DNA from: Haemophilus haemolyticus
GTDB taxonomy: Bacteria > Pseudomonadota > Gammaproteobacteria > Enterobacterales > Pasteurellaceae
Assembly: GCF_001679045.1 (NCBI RefSeq)
Contig: NZ_LYCK01000012.1
Coordinates: forward strand, 62,001-126,000
Direction: 5' to 3'
Length of the DNA: 64,000 bases
The position numbers and the translations under genes are program-made. The notes under the pieces are model-generated. The model had not been told where the DNA came from, did not search any database, and saw nothing but the letters and a program-made list of their open reading frames with translations. This document shows, one piece after another, positions 9,277 through 21,107 of this stretch; the stretch's first letter is position 1, and each line of letters starts with the position of its first letter.

Positions 9277-9864
9277 TCAAGCACTTGGGAACAATGTATG
9301 GTCAACTAATTCACAAAGGGCATTGATAACAAAAAGATGGTTTTCTAGGACGCGACTTTCTTTTGTCGCTGGAATTGATATTTCTAAATCGCTATCTGCT
9401 AAAATTCCTTGAATTGCATCGTTATTAGAGCCAGTGAGTGCAATGACATTAACTTCTTTATTTACTGCATGAGAAATAATGTTTAGCACGATTTTCTCTG
9501 TTCCTAAAGGCGAAAAAGCGATAAGTAAGTCGCCTGGTTTGGCAACGGCATTAAATTGGTGACAATACAATTCTTCAGGCGAGTGTTCAAAAACCAGAGA
9601 AGAACCCACCGCACTTTCTAAACTTAAGAGCACAGAGGGAAAACTCGGTCTTGCTAAATCATATCGATTAAGCAAGTTAGATACGAGAAACTGTGCATTG
9701 GCATAAGAACGCGAGACACCACAGGCGATCACTTTATTGCCACCTAGCAAACATTGCATCACCATTTGGGTGGCGTTAGCAATATTTTCTGAAAGCATGC
9801 TAGACGCAGCAATTTGAATTTGAATACTTTCGCTATAAATATCTTTTACTTTTTGTAACATCAT
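9277..9864 (-). CDS. diaA: SIS-domain protein, DiaA-like (DnaA initiator-associating)
   Basis: 195 residues, a single SIS (sugar isomerase) fold related to phosphoheptose isomerase GmhA. In E. coli the orthologue DiaA is a tetramer that binds DnaA and promotes timely replication initiation. The placement between yraN and dolP matches the E. coli cluster and favours DiaA over GmhA. It follows yraN by 9 bases, so it is probably co-transcribed. Two adjacent ATG codons form the start. Confidence 0.85.
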   Translation of the reverse strand: MMLQKVKDIYSESIQIQIAASSMLSENIANATQMVMQCLLGGNKVIACGVSRSYANAQFLVSNLLNRYDLARPSFPSVLLSLESAVGSSLVFEHSPEELYCHQFNAVAKPGDLLIAFSPLGTEKIVLNIISHAVNKEVNVIALTGSNNDAIQGILADSDLEISIPATKESRVLENHLFVINALCELVDHTLFPSA

Positions 9865-9873
9865 AAAAAGCCA

Positions 9874-10233
9874 TTAATCGAGAAAATTAGGAATCCATTG
9901 AATATCTTGGGGCGTTTTGCCAAAGGCGATTAAATCAAAACGACAATCGGCGTCTTCTAAACTCATATTTTGTTTCATTAGCCATAAATTTGCAGCATCC
10001 AACCATTTTTGTTGTTTTTGCCAATCTACGCTTTCTATTGCCGAGCCAAAGGCATGATTAGAACGTTGGCGAACTTCAACAAAAACGATGGTTTCTTTGT
10101 CACTCATAATAAGATCAAGTTCACCACATTTGAAATTTTGATTAGCAGAAATAAATTTTAAGCCTTTTGATTCTAAAAAAAGGCGAGCTTGATGCTCAAA
10201 GCTCGCCCCTTGTTGACGTTTTAAAGAAAACAT
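9874..10233 (-). CDS. yraN: YraN family (UPF0102) nuclease-fold protein
   Basis: 119 residues from the ATG at 10233 ([13 protein letters not shown]). An upstream in-frame start at 10278 is rejected because the chosen ATG overlaps the lpoA stop in TAATG, indicating coupled translation. The sequence shows the restriction-endonuclease-like core CGELDLIM ... IVFVEVRQR (a PD-(D/E)xK arrangement). The cellular role of the family is not settled. Confidence 0.9.
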   Translation of the reverse strand: MFSLKRQQGASFEHQARLFLESKGLKFISANQNFKCGELDLIMSDKETIVFVEVRQRSNHAFGSAIESVDWQKQQKWLDAANLWLMKQNMSLEDADCRFDLIAFGKTPQDIQWIPNFLD

Positions 10234-11960
10234 TAGTTTGCGACCGGTACAACTGCACCATTTTGATATTGATACCAAGTCATATCGCGTTCAACATTAC
10301 AATTTGTACCCGCACTTAAAATACCGGTTAAACCACTCAAGCGATAGCCTGGAACTTGGCGCAATTCATTAAATTGATTGATGAGTAACCAAGCATCCGC
10401 ACCCATTGCGTATAAACGCATTAATTGATATTCACCGCCAGTTGTTTTGGCTAGTTTTTGATATTGTGGTGAATTGGTTTCTTTAAAAAATGGAATATCA
10501 CTAAATTGAACACCATTCATTTGAGCGACAAATTCAGGATTGCTGCTTGCTGTATTGGAGCTTGAGCGTGAGCTTGCATAAATACGTACATTTGGTGCAC
10601 TATTCGTTAAATAGCCTTTCATTTCAACTAATTCATCTGGATTAGCGACCACATAAAGTGCGGTTGAATTTGAACCATTTTCTTGAAGGAAATAAGTAAC
10701 ATCCGCAGGTAAATTATAGTAACGAATATTCGCATCGGTGCCCGCTAATTGTTGCCAACGTACATTAAAGGCATTACCAACTCGTTGTCCTAAATCATTT
10801 TGCGGCATTGCAACCAGTGGACTACGAATTCCATCATTCCACATTTTATTTGCAGCGGATTCTGCTTCATCTTCTGGTGAAAGTCCATAATAGCAAAGTT
10901 GCCCAATTGCACGAGAATTTGGTGTCGCATTTAACGCAAGCACATCCATACCTTGAATTTGTGCTGGATCCGCTAAAATCACATCAAGATTTTGTTTTAG
11001 TAATGGACCCACTAACGTTTTAATACCTGCTTGTTTTGCTTGAGCAATGATATCTTGTACAGAATTCATTGAGGTATCAAATACTTGCACTGGAATGGTT
11101 GAGTTACCTTTCGCGTCGTTGAAACCCGATTGAATGGTTGTACCAAGAATTTGTCCATCTCCACTTAATGGCAATAGTAAACCAATTTGTGACACATTCG
11201 TTTGTTGGAAATTAAGCAATGTAAGCAATTCTTTTGGGAACAAGGTTGCGGCTGCATGATTTGGGTAAGCATTTTTCCAACTTTGCAATGCTTGGCTTAA
11301 TTGAACTGGTTGACGAATATAATCATTGTAGGTTTTGATTAACGTTAACCAACCGCCTAAAGCTGCGTTGCCTTCATCTGAAGCATTATTGATTACACCA
11401 GTATTTGCTGAACGTAACAATGCCCAAGTTTTATCAACGTTATCTTGACGACGTTGTACATCTGTTAAATTCTCATCAATTTTTACCCGCGCTTTTACGG
11501 CCTCAATGATATCTTTACGGTTTTCAGCAATAATAGCCAAGGTTTCGTAATAACGAGATTTTTGTGAAGGGCTCAATTTATTTAAATCCAATGCACGTAA
11601 TTGATTTTGCGCGACGTCATTAGCATTTTTTGCAGCAGAAATTCTCGCTTCAATTAATGCACGATCTAATTTTTGCGCATCATTTAATTCACCTAATTCA
11701 CTTAATAAAGCTTCTGATTGTTCAACTTTATTTTCACTGATTAACACGCGAGCCGCGAGCAATTTATAGGTTTGTTGATCTTCAAGTTCTTGTGCTTGTC
11801 CTAATTTATTCATATAAAATTCAGAACTTGCATTCGCATCTTGTTGTAAAGTTTGCGTAAAACTGCTGCTAAGTAGATTTGAACAGCCAGCTAAGGCCAT
11901 TGACAATAAAATTGGCATTAAACGTTTTTTAAAACGTCCGCCTTGTAATAGAATAGACAT
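10233..11960 (-). CDS. lpoA: Penicillin-binding protein activator LpoA (lipoprotein)
   Basis: 575 residues from ATG 11960 (MSILLQGG); a TTG start at 11984 is possible but less likely. The lipoprotein signal ends in ALAGC with lipidated Cys26. The N-terminal region is TPR-like helical (about 30-245). The C-terminal region is a periplasmic-binding-protein fold ([11 protein letters not shown] onward). LpoA is the outer-membrane partner that activates PBP1a across the periplasm. The length matches H. influenzae YraM/LpoA. It diverges from rsmI across a short shared promoter region. Confidence 0.95.
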   Translation of the reverse strand: MSILLQGGRFKKRLMPILLSMALAGCSNLLSSSFTQTLQQDANASSEFYMNKLGQAQELEDQQTYKLLAARVLISENKVEQSEALLSELGELNDAQKLDRALIEARISAAKNANDVAQNQLRALDLNKLSPSQKSRYYETLAIIAENRKDIIEAVKARVKIDENLTDVQRRQDNVDKTWALLRSANTGVINNASDEGNAALGGWLTLIKTYNDYIRQPVQLSQALQSWKNAYPNHAAATLFPKELLTLLNFQQTNVSQIGLLLPLSGDGQILGTTIQSGFNDAKGNSTIPVQVFDTSMNSVQDIIAQAKQAGIKTLVGPLLKQNLDVILADPAQIQGMDVLALNATPNSRAIGQLCYYGLSPEDEAESAANKMWNDGIRSPLVAMPQNDLGQRVGNAFNVRWQQLAGTDANIRYYNLPADVTYFLQENGSNSTALYVVANPDELVEMKGYLTNSAPNVRIYASSRSSSNTASSNPEFVAQMNGVQFSDIPFFKETNSPQYQKLAKTTGGEYQLMRLYAMGADAWLLINQFNELRQVPGYRLSGLTGILSAGTNCNVERDMTWYQYQNGAVVPVAN

Positions 11961-12031
11961 TCTTGCTCCATCATGAACAGACAATAGTTGTGGCAGATCT
12001 TACTTATCTCATAACTTAAAAGCAAACAAAA

Positions 12032-12883
12032 ATGACTGATTTAACCGGAATTTTATACATTGTTGCCACGCCGATTGGCAATTTACAGGATATCACCCAG
12101 CGTGCTTTAGATACTTTTACACAAGTGGATTTAATTGCAGCAGAAGATACCCGTCATAGTGGCCTTTTATTAAGCCATTATGGTATCAAAAAGCCCTTTT
12201 TTGCTTTGCATGATCACAATGAACAAGAAAAAGCCCATATTTTGGTGGGAAAACTCAAGCAAGGTAGCAATATTGCTTTGATTTCTGATGCGGGGACGCC
12301 ATTAATTAGTGATCCTGGTTTTCATTTAGTACGCCAATGCCGTGAAGCTGGCATTCGCGTTGTTCCTTTGCCTGGAGCATGTGCGGCAATTACCGCACTT
12401 TGCGCATCGGGGATTGCTTCTGATAGATTTTGTTTTGAAGGCTTTTTACCTGCGAAAAGTAAAGCTCGCAAAGATAAATTAGAAAATATCGCAGAAGAAG
12501 ACCGCACTTTAATTTTTTATGAATCCACTCACCGTATTTTAGATACATTAGAAGATATGCAATCGGTGTTAGGGGAAGAACGATATATTGTGTTAGCCCG
12601 TGAAATTACTAAAACTTGGGAAACGATTACGGGTAATACGATTAAAAATTTACGAGAATGGCTTTTAGAAGACCCCAATCGTACAAAAGGCGAGATGGTT
12701 TTGATTGTGGAAGGCAAACCAAAGTCTGACAATAACGATGAAATCTCCCCACAAGCGGTGAAGGCGCTTGAATTAATTGCAGAGGAATTACCGCTAAAAA
12801 AATCGGCGGCTATTGTTGCTGAGTTGTATGGTTATAAGAAGAATGCTTTGTATCAATTTGGATTAGCGCATTTGGAAAAGTAA
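12032..12883 (+). CDS. rsmI: 16S rRNA (cytidine(1402)-2'-O)-methyltransferase
   Basis: 283 residues of the tetrapyrrole methylase family. The N-terminal signature [15 protein letters not shown], the AEDTRHSG segment and [13 protein letters not shown] (SAM pocket) identify RsmI, which 2'-O-methylates C1402 of 16S rRNA. It is divergent from lpoA, the same arrangement as in E. coli. Contains an uptake signal core (ACCGCACTT) within the coding region near 12393. Confidence 0.95.
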   Translation: MTDLTGILYIVATPIGNLQDITQRALDTFTQVDLIAAEDTRHSGLLLSHYGIKKPFFALHDHNEQEKAHILVGKLKQGSNIALISDAGTPLISDPGFHLVRQCREAGIRVVPLPGACAAITALCASGIASDRFCFEGFLPAKSKARKDKLENIAEEDRTLIFYESTHRILDTLEDMQSVLGEERYIVLAREITKTWETITGNTIKNLREWLLEDPNRTKGEMVLIVEGKPKSDNNDEISPQAVKALELIAEELPLKKSAAIVAELYGYKKNALYQFGLAHLEK

Positions 12884-12985
12884 CCTCAAAATCAACCGCG
12901 CTTTATTCATCCGATTTTAATCTGTGCTGTTGCACTAAACGGACACAAGCTCTTACAAGATATTTACTTTTAGACTGGAAAAAAT

Positions 12986-14434
12986 ATGTTAAACCAAGTT
13001 TCAAATACATTACTGACACCAAGTAATCTTTCAACTAAAGCATTGCTCAATATTTTCGACATGATGTCGCACCGTAATATTGACTATGCTGATTTGTATT
13101 TTCAACTTAGCCAAGATGAAAGTTGGGTATTGGAAGATGGCATTATAAAAGAAGGCGGTTTTCATATTGATCGTGGTGTTGGCGTGCGGGCAGTTTCTGG
13201 TGAGAAAACAGGCTTTGCTTATTCTGATCAAATTAATCTTGCTTCTTTGCAGCAATGTGCGGGGGCGGTAAAGGGAATTGCGCAGGTCAAACAGGGGAAT
13301 TTGATTTCGCCATCCGCTTTTAATGTTGTAAATCCTATTGCTCGTTATGCAGCGATTAATCCTTTGGAAAGTTTGACTAAAGAGAAAAAAATTGAGCTAT
13401 TACATTTAGTTGATCGTACAGCACGCGCGGAAGACCATCGCGTAACCCGCGTATCAGCAAGTCTTAGTTCCGTTTATGAGGAAATATTAGTCATGGCGAC
13501 GGATGGTACGTTAGCTGCAGATATTCGTCCTTTAGTTCGCTTATCTATTTCTGTGTTAGTAGAGGAAAATGGCAAACGTGAACGAGGCAGCTGTGGTTCT
13601 GGTGGGCGTTTCGGTTTAGATTGGTTCTTTGAAGTGATTGATGGCGATATTAGAGCGGTACGATTTGCTAAAGAAGCGGTTCGTCAAGCTTTAGTAAACC
13701 TTAGTGCAGTTGCAGCACCTGCAGGATTAATGCCAGTTGTATTAGGTGCTGGTTGGCCAGGTGTGTTGTTACATGAGGCTGTTGGGCATGGTTTAGAAGG
13801 TGATTTTAACCGTAAAGAAAGTTCACTTTTTACAGGCAAGATTGGTGAACAAGTGACTTCGCCGTTATGTACGATTGTGGATGATGGCACGATTGAAAAT
13901 CGTCGAGGTTCATTAACTATTGATGATGAAGGTGTACCAAGTCAATGCAATGTACTCATCAAAGATGGGATCTTGCAAGGTTATATGCAAGATAAAATGA
14001 ATGCCCGTTTGATGGGCGTGGCGCCAACGGGGAATGGACGACGTGAGTCTTATGCTCATTTACCAATGCCTAGAATGACCAACACCTATATGCTTGCCGG
14101 CCAAAGTCAGTTTGATGATTTGATTGCTTCTGTAGAACAGGGCATTTATGCACCGCACTTTGGTGGCGGGCAAGTGGATATTACGTCTGGTAAATTTGTA
14201 TTTTCTACTTCAGAAGCTTATTTAATTGAAAAAGGAAAAATCACGAAACCTGTGAAGGGCGCAACTTTAATTGGCAGCGGTATTGAGGTGATGCAAAAAA
14301 TTTCTATGGTTGCGGATAAATCCGAACTTGATTTAGGTATCGGAGTTTGTGGTAAAGAAGGGCAAAGTGTGCCGGTTGGTGTTGGACAGCCCGCACTAAA
14401 AATTGATGAAATTACCGTGGGTGGTACAAATTAA
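12986..14434 (+). CDS. tldD: Metalloprotease TldD
   Basis: 482 residues. The zinc motif [11 protein letters not shown] (H263 and H267) is characteristic of TldD. With TldE/PmbA, TldD degrades unfolded peptides and processes some antibacterial peptides and CcdA in E. coli. No tldE is in the window. Normal length; a rather weak ribosome site (ctggaaaaaat) precedes the ATG. Confidence 0.95.
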   Translation: MLNQVSNTLLTPSNLSTKALLNIFDMMSHRNIDYADLYFQLSQDESWVLEDGIIKEGGFHIDRGVGVRAVSGEKTGFAYSDQINLASLQQCAGAVKGIAQVKQGNLISPSAFNVVNPIARYAAINPLESLTKEKKIELLHLVDRTARAEDHRVTRVSASLSSVYEEILVMATDGTLAADIRPLVRLSISVLVEENGKRERGSCGSGGRFGLDWFFEVIDGDIRAVRFAKEAVRQALVNLSAVAAPAGLMPVVLGAGWPGVLLHEAVGHGLEGDFNRKESSLFTGKIGEQVTSPLCTIVDDGTIENRRGSLTIDDEGVPSQCNVLIKDGILQGYMQDKMNARLMGVAPTGNGRRESYAHLPMPRMTNTYMLAGQSQFDDLIASVEQGIYAPHFGGGQVDITSGKFVFSTSEAYLIEKGKITKPVKGATLIGSGIEVMQKISMVADKSELDLGIGVCGKEGQSVPVGVGQPALKIDEITVGGTN

Positions 14435-14556
14435 ACCAAAATTGCGCAAAAGATCACAAAAATCTCATTAAAATTGGATTTTTACTGGCAATTTTATTCA
14501 AATTTTGATAGTCTCGGGCAGAATTGTATTTTTATATCTTTTAATTATTTTAAATT

Positions 14557-15108
14557 ATGTTGAAAAGAATTTTAGTTATTATCGGTTTAGCAACGCTTGC
14601 AACCGCTTGTTCTAATGGCCCTCGAACGGCAAATCACCAAGTTATTTCAGAAAGTGATGATGCTCAATTAACCGGTTTGATTAGTAATTTAGAAAAAGGT
14701 AATCGTTCAGGGATTTTCCACAAAGTGAGAACAAACCGTTCATCTGCATTGATGGGAGATAAGGCTTTAGCAGGTGTTTATAATGAATGGGTAGGCACTC
14801 GTTATCGTATGGGCGGTACAACTAAACGTGGTATTGATTGTTCTGCATTTATGCAAACAACTTTTTCTGAAGCATTTGGTATTGAATTGCCGCGTTCTAC
14901 GGCTGAGCAGCGTTATTTAGGTAAACAAATTAGTAAATCAGAGTTGAAAAAAGGCGATTTAGTTTTCTTCCGTAAAAATAACCATGTTGGTGTTTATATT
15001 GGTAACAACCAATTTATGCACGCAAGTACAGGGCAAGGTGTGATGATCAGCTCCCTTGATGAAGAATACTGGGCTAGAACTTACACTCAATCGCGTCGTA
15101 TCATGTAA
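14557..15108 (+). CDS. NlpC/P60 lipoprotein, MepS/Spr-like murein endopeptidase
   Basis: 183 residues. The lipoprotein signal ends in ATAC (Cys18). An NlpC/P60 cysteine peptidase domain follows, with catalytic Cys95 in GIDCSAF and His143 in NNHVGVYIG. Proteins of this shape cleave D,L-peptide crosslinks to allow wall growth. It most resembles the Spr/MepS group; the exact orthologue cannot be fixed without comparison because Haemophilus has more than one paralogue. Followed by a strong terminator. Confidence 0.85.
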   Translation: MLKRILVIIGLATLATACSNGPRTANHQVISESDDAQLTGLISNLEKGNRSGIFHKVRTNRSSALMGDKALAGVYNEWVGTRYRMGGTTKRGIDCSAFMQTTFSEAFGIELPRSTAEQRYLGKQISKSELKKGDLVFFRKNNHVGVYIGNNQFMHASTGQGVMISSLDEEYWARTYTQSRRIM

Positions 15109-15118
15109 TGAAAAAGAA

Positions 15119-15143
15119 AACCGAACATTAAGTTCGGTTTTTT
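15119..15143 (+). terminator. Terminator of the NlpC/P60 gene
   Basis: AACCGAAC / GTTCGGTT 8-pair stem with a 5-base loop, followed by a run of T ending at 15143. Confidence 0.9.
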
Positions 15144-15158
15144 GATCAGTTTATTGAT

Positions 15159-15190
15159 AAAAATCCCCTCTTTTAGTTGAGGGGATTTTT
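15159..15190 (-). terminator. fbp terminator
   Basis: AAAAATCCCCTC (15159-15170) pairs with GAGGGGATTTTT (15179-15190). It lies immediately past the fbp stop on the minus strand, with a U-tract on either strand. Confidence 0.9.
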
Positions 15191-15191
15191 A

Positions 15192-16193
15192 TTATTCTTT
15201 AAATTCTTCCATCATTTCTTGCGCTTTTTTCACCATATCTTGTGAACCAACAAATAATGGAACTCGTTCATGAAGTGCGGTTGGTTCGATATCTAAAATT
15301 CGGCGATAACCATCTGTTGCGATACCACCAGCTTGCTCCGCTAAAAATGCAATTGGATTGCCTTCATATAATAAACGGAGTTTTCCATTTGGATAGTTGG
15401 TTGCACTTGGGTAAATATAAATGCCACCTTTTAATAAGTTGCGGTGGAAGTCTGCTACAAGTGAACCAATATAGCGAGAGGCGTAAGGACGATGAGTCGC
15501 TTTATCTTCTTCTTGGCAATATTTAATATATTTTTTCACACCTTGTGGGAATTTGAGGTATTGCCCTTCATTGATGGAATAAATACGGCCAGTTTTTGGC
15601 ATTTGCATATTTTCGTGTGACAGACAGAATGTTCCGATTGATGGATCATAAGTAAAACCGTTAACCCCATTACCAGTGGTATATACCAACATAGTTGATG
15701 AACCGTAAACAATATAACCCGCGGCAACTTGTTTATTCCCTGGTTGTAAGAAATCTTCTAAGGTGACAGGTGTACCAATTGGAGATACGCGACGGTAAAT
15801 AGAGAAAATTGTACCGACGGATACGTTTACATCAATATTTGAAGAACCATCAAGGGGATCGGTTAAAATAATGTATTTTGCATTGCGTCCACGTTCCGTA
15901 TCAAATGCGATAAAACTTTCTTCTTCTTCAGATGCAAAACCAGCCACTTCTTCACGTGCCATTAATGCTGCTTTCATCGTGTTATGGGCGAATAAATCAA
16001 GCTTCATTTGACTTTCGCCTTGTACGTTTTCAACACCAGATTGGCCGAGAATATTTGTTAAGCCTGCTTTATTAATATCTCGGTGAATAATTTTCGCTAA
16101 AAGACGAATTGACGACAAAATACCACTCAATTCCCCTTTTGCATTTGGGTATTCTGCTTGGCGTTCAACGATAAATTCACTCAATGTTTTCAT
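15192..16193 (-). CDS. fbp: Fructose-1,6-bisphosphatase class I
   Basis: 333 residues. Hydrolyses fructose-1,6-bisphosphate to fructose-6-phosphate, the committed step of gluconeogenesis. The metal and substrate signature [10 protein letters not shown] and the C-terminal region [11 protein letters not shown] place it in class I. Length matches E. coli Fbp (332). Monocistronic, with its own terminator and a gap of about 230 bases upstream. Confidence 0.97.
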   Translation of the reverse strand: MKTLSEFIVERQAEYPNAKGELSGILSSIRLLAKIIHRDINKAGLTNILGQSGVENVQGESQMKLDLFAHNTMKAALMAREEVAGFASEEEESFIAFDTERGRNAKYIILTDPLDGSSNIDVNVSVGTIFSIYRRVSPIGTPVTLEDFLQPGNKQVAAGYIVYGSSTMLVYTTGNGVNGFTYDPSIGTFCLSHENMQMPKTGRIYSINEGQYLKFPQGVKKYIKYCQEEDKATHRPYASRYIGSLVADFHRNLLKGGIYIYPSATNYPNGKLRLLYEGNPIAFLAEQAGGIATDGYRRILDIEPTALHERVPLFVGSQDMVKKAQEMMEEFKE

Positions 16194-16349
16194 AATTTTC
16201 CTTTTAGTTTTTCATAATACGTTGATTAATTATAGGGAATTTGGAGTGTGAACTCTAATGATAGATTACCAGAATGAGATCTTTATCACAAAAATTTCAT
16301 ATTAATTGTTGTAATTTTTAGAAGCTATCACTTATTTGTTAATTAATTC

Positions 16350-16377
16350 TGGAGCGATTTTGTGAATTTGCGCTCCA
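16350..16377 (+). promoter_or_regulatory. Hairpin upstream of truA
   Basis: TGGAGCG (16350-16356) pairs with CGCTCCA (16371-16377) around a 14-base loop, about 50 bases before the truA start. No T-run follows. It could be a 5' leader structure; the function is unknown. Confidence 0.35.
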
Positions 16378-16427
16378 AATAAACTTGAGCTACCATAACC
16401 GCACTTTATTAAGCCAAAAGGTAAAAA

Positions 16428-17237
16428 ATGAAAATCGCATTAGGCATTGAGTATAACGGGCAAAATTATTATGGTTGGCAGAGACAAGAAAAAGTCCGCA
16501 GTGTACAAGAAGAATTAGAAAAGGCGCTTTCTTGTATTGCGAATGAAAAAATTGACATATTTTGTGCTGGCAGAACGGATTCTGGTGTGAGTGGAACGGG
16601 GCAGGTTGTTCATTTTGAAACCAATGCGGTTCGCCCAGAGAAGGCTTGGGCTTTTGGTACTAATGCTCATCTACCTGATGACATTGCAGTGAGTTGGGCA
16701 AAACAAGTCGATGATGAATTCCATGCAAGATTTTCTGCAACAGCACGCCGTTACCGCTATATTCTTTATTGTAATAAATTACGCTCTGCGATTTTAGCGG
16801 GAGGAATGACTCATTGTCATTTAGATTTAGATGCCGAAAAAATGCATCAGGCAGGGCAATGTTTATTAGGGGAGCATGATTTTTCCTCTTTCCGCGCTGC
16901 ACAATGCCAGTCTCATACGCCTTGGCGTAATGTGCATCATTTGAATGTGTCTCGTATCGGAAAATATATTATTGTTGATATTCAAGCGAATGCTTTTGTG
17001 CATCATATGGTGCGTAATATTGTGGGAAGTTTGATTGAGGTCGGTGCTGGAAATCAGCCGATTGAATGGATGCAATGGCTACTTGAGCAGAAAAATCGTC
17101 AGCTTGCCGCACCAACAGCAAAACCTGATGGATTGTATTTGGTGGATGTGATTTATCCGCAAAAGTTTGATATTCCTAAGCGCCCAATTGGTCCTTTATT
17201 TTTAGAGGATGGTTTATTAAATCGCACTTTGAAATAA
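16428..17237 (+). CDS. truA: tRNA pseudouridine synthase A (38-40)
   Basis: 269 residues. Makes pseudouridine at positions 38-40 of the tRNA anticodon arm. The catalytic aspartate is Asp51 in AGRTDSGV. The second half carries [14 protein letters not shown]. Start has a ribosome site (aaggtaaaa). An uptake signal precedes the gene (ACCGCACTT near 16400). Confidence 0.97.
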   Translation: MKIALGIEYNGQNYYGWQRQEKVRSVQEELEKALSCIANEKIDIFCAGRTDSGVSGTGQVVHFETNAVRPEKAWAFGTNAHLPDDIAVSWAKQVDDEFHARFSATARRYRYILYCNKLRSAILAGGMTHCHLDLDAEKMHQAGQCLLGEHDFSSFRAAQCQSHTPWRNVHHLNVSRIGKYIIVDIQANAFVHHMVRNIVGSLIEVGAGNQPIEWMQWLLEQKNRQLAAPTAKPDGLYLVDVIYPQKFDIPKRPIGPLFLEDGLLNRTLK

Positions 17238-17290
17238 AGCGTAATTTCATGTTTTAAATCACCATATCTGAAAATATTCTTCATAAAAAA

Positions 17291-17316
17291 AGACCGCACT
17301 TTAAAAGTGCGGTCGA
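17291..17316. terminator. Inverted uptake-signal terminator between truA and sapZ
   Basis: GACCGCACTTT and AAAGTGCGGTC are back to back with almost no loop, between convergent truA and the sap operon. Confidence 0.75.
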
Positions 17317-17329
17317 TCTTAAGTGAATT

Positions 17330-18346
17330 TTATATTAATTTTGATATTCCATAGTTCACTAAAAATCCACCAATCACTAGCCATAAATAAATCAGTATCC
17401 CTAAAATCAGAGGTTTTAGTCCTGCTTTCTTTATTGCGCTTGATTGCGTAGTTAAGCCGAGCGCAGCCATCGCTGAAATTAATAAGAAAGAATCGATTTC
17501 AACTAATAATTTCACGAGTTCTTTTGGTAATAAATCAAAAGAATTAAAAATGGCAACGCCAATAAAAAGTACAGCAAACCAAGGAATTGTAATTTTTTGC
17601 GATGTATTTTCTGATACCCTATTATTACGTGTTAATAACCAAGAAAGCATTAATAAAAATGGTGCGAGCATCATCACTCGGATCATTTTGGTAATGACAG
17701 CGGTATTCGCCACGATAGGATCAATATTTCCCCCAATCGCATAAACTTGAGCCACTTCATGCACGCTAGAGCCAACATAAATGCCGAATTGATGAGCGTT
17801 AATTAAATCTTGTGACCAGGTGTAGAAAAATGGATAAGTAAAAATAGAAATCGTCCCGAAAATGACTACTACGGCAATCGCCACTGAAACTTTATGAGAT
17901 TCTGCTTTGGTAACAGGCTCTGTCGCCATAACCGCTGCCGCACCACAAATACTACATCCAGCCCCAGTCAGATAAATCAATTGTTTATCCATTTTTAGAT
18001 AACGAATGCCCAAAAGTGCGGTAAAAAAGAACGTTGAAATTAGCATGATTGCATCCGTGACGACAGCATTTAAGCCAACATCGGCGATATCGCCAAAGGT
18101 GAGTCGAAAACCATACAGAACAATGCCAGTGCGAAGAAGAGGTCCTTTCGCAAATAATACACCTTTTTCCACTTGTGCAGAAAATTGAGGATAAATGGTA
18201 TTGCCGATTGCCATTCCCAGCAAGATGGCAATAATTAAGGAACTGATATGATAGTGATGAGAAAAGTCGGTACTTCCTAAGTATCTGGCAAGTACAGCGA
18301 TAATCGCGATAAATATAAGTCCGAAATAAAAGGGACGAGTGTTCAT
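17330..18346 (-). CDS. sapZ: YeiH/UPF0324 membrane protein, SapZ
   Basis: 338 residues with about ten predicted hydrophobic segments; member of the YeiH/YadS-like UPF0324 family of putative anion exporters. It follows sapF by 11 bases, at the end of the sap operon, and corresponds to the gene called sapZ in H. influenzae. Family hallmarks seen: [14 protein letters not shown] and [14 protein letters not shown]. The link to antimicrobial peptide resistance comes from its operon position and work on the H. influenzae sap operon; the transported substrate is not established. Confidence 0.85.
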   Translation of the reverse strand: MNTRPFYFGLIFIAIIAVLARYLGSTDFSHHYHISSLIIAILLGMAIGNTIYPQFSAQVEKGVLFAKGPLLRTGIVLYGFRLTFGDIADVGLNAVVTDAIMLISTFFFTALLGIRYLKMDKQLIYLTGAGCSICGAAAVMATEPVTKAESHKVSVAIAVVVIFGTISIFTYPFFYTWSQDLINAHQFGIYVGSSVHEVAQVYAIGGNIDPIVANTAVITKMIRVMMLAPFLLMLSWLLTRNNRVSENTSQKITIPWFAVLFIGVAIFNSFDLLPKELVKLLVEIDSFLLISAMAALGLTTQSSAIKKAGLKPLILGILIYLWLVIGGFLVNYGISKLI

Positions 18347-18357
18347 TTTTTCTTTCC

Positions 18358-19167
18358 TTAGTTAGTATGAGTTTCCTTCACCCAGGCACTTTCATCCAAA
18401 ATTTTTCCAAAATAACTTTCCACTAAACGGCCAGTTACATCTGTTTGAGGATCGGTAAATAGCGTTTTAGGCGTACCGCTCTTTATCATTTTCCCTTTAT
18501 CCATCACGATGACCGTGTCTGCAATATGTTTAATCACGCCGAGGTCTTGCCCTACATAAATGTAAGAGATGCCCAAACGTTGCTGCAGATCAAGGGTTAA
18601 ATTTAGTAATTGAATGCGCACCGAGGCATCTAAATTACCAAGTGCATCATCTATAATAATTATTTCAGGTTCTAAAATCAGCGCGCGAGCCAAAGCAACA
18701 CGCTGTTTTTGGCTGATAGAAAGATTTTTGATTTTTAGATTTGTGTAATCGGGGTAAAGTCCTACAAGTAACAGTGTTTCAAAGATTTTTTGATTGCGAC
18801 GTTCTTCATCCCAATCTGTTGCTAAACGTAGCGGCGCATCTAATGCCTCACCGATATTTAAGCGAGGATTAAACGCTGAATTCGCATCTTGGAACACCAT
18901 TCGAATATGTTGCGCGCGGTATTGAAAATCCTCGAATTGCAATTCATGATCGTTAAATAAAATTCTGCCAGAAGTGGGCTGTGTAATGCCCGCGATCATT
19001 TTTACTAACGTTGATTTCCCAGAACCATTTTTGCCGATAATCGCCAAAGTTTGTTGACGTTCAAGAAAAAAACTCACATTTTCTACAGCATTAAAGTCAC
19101 TTGTGCCAAATAAATGCTTGCGGCCTTTAAAGGTTTTCGTTAAATCTTCTACTTGTAATAACGGCAT
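18358..19167 (-). CDS. sapF: Sap peptide ABC transporter, ATPase SapF
   Basis: 269 residues. Complete ABC ATPase: Walker [10 protein letters not shown], a signature segment [15 protein letters not shown] and Walker [11 protein letters not shown]. One of the two ATPases of the SapABCDF importer, which in Haemophilus takes up antimicrobial peptides and haem. Its ATG overlaps the sapD stop codon (TAATG), so translation is coupled. Confidence 0.95.
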   Translation of the reverse strand: MPLLQVEDLTKTFKGRKHLFGTSDFNAVENVSFFLERQQTLAIIGKNGSGKSTLVKMIAGITQPTSGRILFNDHELQFEDFQYRAQHIRMVFQDANSAFNPRLNIGEALDAPLRLATDWDEERRNQKIFETLLLVGLYPDYTNLKIKNLSISQKQRVALARALILEPEIIIIDDALGNLDASVRIQLLNLTLDLQQRLGISYIYVGQDLGVIKHIADTVIVMDKGKMIKSGTPKTLFTDPQTDVTGRLVESYFGKILDESAWVKETHTN

Positions 19168-20216
19168 TATTCATTTCCTTTGCTTGCAAGGGTTAATGGT
19201 GTACTCGTTGCTTTTTCTTTGAAGGTTTTCTCGCGTAAATTAATTGGGTAATGGCAAGAAAATTCATGTTGTTTTATTTTGAATCGAGTTGGTTTTTCAA
19301 TACATTTTTTCTGTGCAAAAGGACAACGAGGACCAAGACGGCAACCAATAGGCATTTGTTCTAAAATTGGCACGGTACCTTCTAAGGTGCTTAGTTTGGT
19401 TTTAAATCCCAAAGGCTGCGTAAAATCAGGCACGGCATTAATCAATGCTTGTGTGTAAGGATGATGAGGACTTTCAAGCAACATTTGCGTTGGCCCTGAT
19501 TCCGTATTTTGCCCGCAATAGAGTACAGAAATCTGATCGCACCATTCACTAATACTTCTGATGTCATTGCTAGTCAATAAAACGGTTGTGCCTTGGTTTT
19601 GGTTCATACTAGAAAGTAGTCGAAATACCTGTAATGCTGTTGTTGCTTCTAATGCATTAGTCGGTTCATCGGCAATGAGCAAGCGAGGCTGATTTGCCAC
19701 TGCGATAGCAATCATGACTTTTTGTCCTTCGCCTTCCGTTAATTCATTAGGATAGCTTGCCATGATGTCTTTGTGCTCTTTTATCCCTACACGATGTAAT
19801 AATTCAATGGCACGGCGTTTTTTCCAACCAAACCATTGCCACCATTTTCCTTTAAATGTCCAATTCGGGATATTTTGGATTAATTGTTTACCAATTTTCC
19901 GACTTGGATCAAGACAAGAAAGGGGATCTTGGAAAATCATGGATATTTCTTTGCCGACTAGTTTTCGACGTTTATTGGGACTGAGTTTTAGTAACTCTAC
20001 ATCATGAAAGCGAAAGCGATCAGCGGTAATAATCCAGTTTTCTTTGATGGCATTACAAATTACTTTAGCGATTAAACTTTTACCAGAACCCGATTCGCCA
20101 ACAAGCCCACAGATTTCTCCTTCATTGACCGATAAGTTTACGCCGTCCACAATCTTAACGAGGCCGTTTGAGGTTTGTATTTCGATATTTAGGTTACGGA
20201 TGTCTAGTAGTGCCAT
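19167..20216 (-). CDS. sapD: Sap peptide ABC transporter, ATPase SapD
   Basis: 349 residues. Walker [13 protein letters not shown]. The C-terminal oligopeptide/dipeptide-transporter extension is present ([13 protein letters not shown], cysteines typical of the DppD/OppD type). The signature region reads [14 protein letters not shown], an altered LSGGQ as in other SapD proteins, so ATPase asymmetry with SapF is plausible. Follows sapC by 3 bases. Confidence 0.95.
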   Translation of the reverse strand: MALLDIRNLNIEIQTSNGLVKIVDGVNLSVNEGEICGLVGESGSGKSLIAKVICNAIKENWIITADRFRFHDVELLKLSPNKRRKLVGKEISMIFQDPLSCLDPSRKIGKQLIQNIPNWTFKGKWWQWFGWKKRRAIELLHRVGIKEHKDIMASYPNELTEGEGQKVMIAIAVANQPRLLIADEPTNALEATTALQVFRLLSSMNQNQGTTVLLTSNDIRSISEWCDQISVLYCGQNTESGPTQMLLESPHHPYTQALINAVPDFTQPLGFKTKLSTLEGTVPILEQMPIGCRLGPRCPFAQKKCIEKPTRFKIKQHEFSCHYPINLREKTFKEKATSTPLTLASKGNE

Positions 20217-20219
20217 AAA

Positions 20220-21107
20220 TTATTCGTAATATTGGTTGATAGCTTTAGTTAAGCCATTGCTAAAAATAATGCTTAATAAAATGGTAAAAATAATTGCAAA
20301 GCCTGGGAGTAATACCGTCCAAGGTGCAAGATAGAGGAGTTCTAAAGAATCTCGAATCATTGCGCCCCATTCTGGGGTTGGTCGTTGTGCGCCAAGAGAA
20401 ATAAAACTCAAGGCGCTAATATCCAATATAGCGACAATAAATGCGCGTGCAATTTCTTGAACATAGATTACGGTGATATTAGGTAAAATGGTACTTTTTA
20501 ATAATTCCCAGTTAGAAATGCCCTCAAGTTTTAACATGAGGACGTAATCTTTTTTCAATTCTTGTTGAATGGCTCGATAAATTGCATGGATGAAATACGG
20601 CAATATCGCTAAGAGTGTTGCGAACATTGCATTCAATAAACTCGGTTCCATCAGAGTGGAAATCACGATGGCAATGAGCAAAATAGGGAGCGATAAAAAG
20701 GCATCGAAAATATGACCAACAAAACGCGCTTTTAAGCCCTTCAACATACCCGCAACAATGCCAAGCGTTCCACCAATTAAGGCAACAGCAAGTACGACTA
20801 GCAACGATGATCCAATCGTGTAACTTGTGCCCATAATTAATCGGCTTAGCACATCACGGCCTAAATCATCAGTACCAAAGAAAAAGGCGATTTGGCCTTT
20901 TTCTACCCAAGATGGCGGCATTAATTCTTGCCCGACAAACTGCATATTATGAGCATAAGGCGCGATCCAACCGCTGAAAAGTGCGGTTAGAATTAACAAC
21001 GTTAATAAATAAAAGCTGAACAACGCAACGGTATTTTTGCGAAATAGCAGCCAGATTTGGAATATTGAAGTATTTTCTCGAAATTCTTCAGGTTCTTTAT
21101 CTTGCAT
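20220..21107 (-). CDS. sapC: Sap peptide ABC transporter, permease SapC
   Basis: 295 residues with an N-terminal membrane segment and about five more. It has the DppC/OppC N-terminal region and the periplasmic GTDDLGRDVLSRL motif found after TM1 in this permease class. The start overlaps the end of sapB by 11 bases. Forms the inner-membrane channel with SapB. Confidence 0.95.
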   Translation of the reverse strand: MQDKEPEEFRENTSIFQIWLLFRKNTVALFSFYLLTLLILTALFSGWIAPYAHNMQFVGQELMPPSWVEKGQIAFFFGTDDLGRDVLSRLIMGTSYTIGSSLLVVLAVALIGGTLGIVAGMLKGLKARFVGHIFDAFLSLPILLIAIVISTLMEPSLLNAMFATLLAILPYFIHAIYRAIQQELKKDYVLMLKLEGISNWELLKSTILPNITVIYVQEIARAFIVAILDISALSFISLGAQRPTPEWGAMIRDSLELLYLAPWTVLLPGFAIIFTILLSIIFSNGLTKAINQYYE

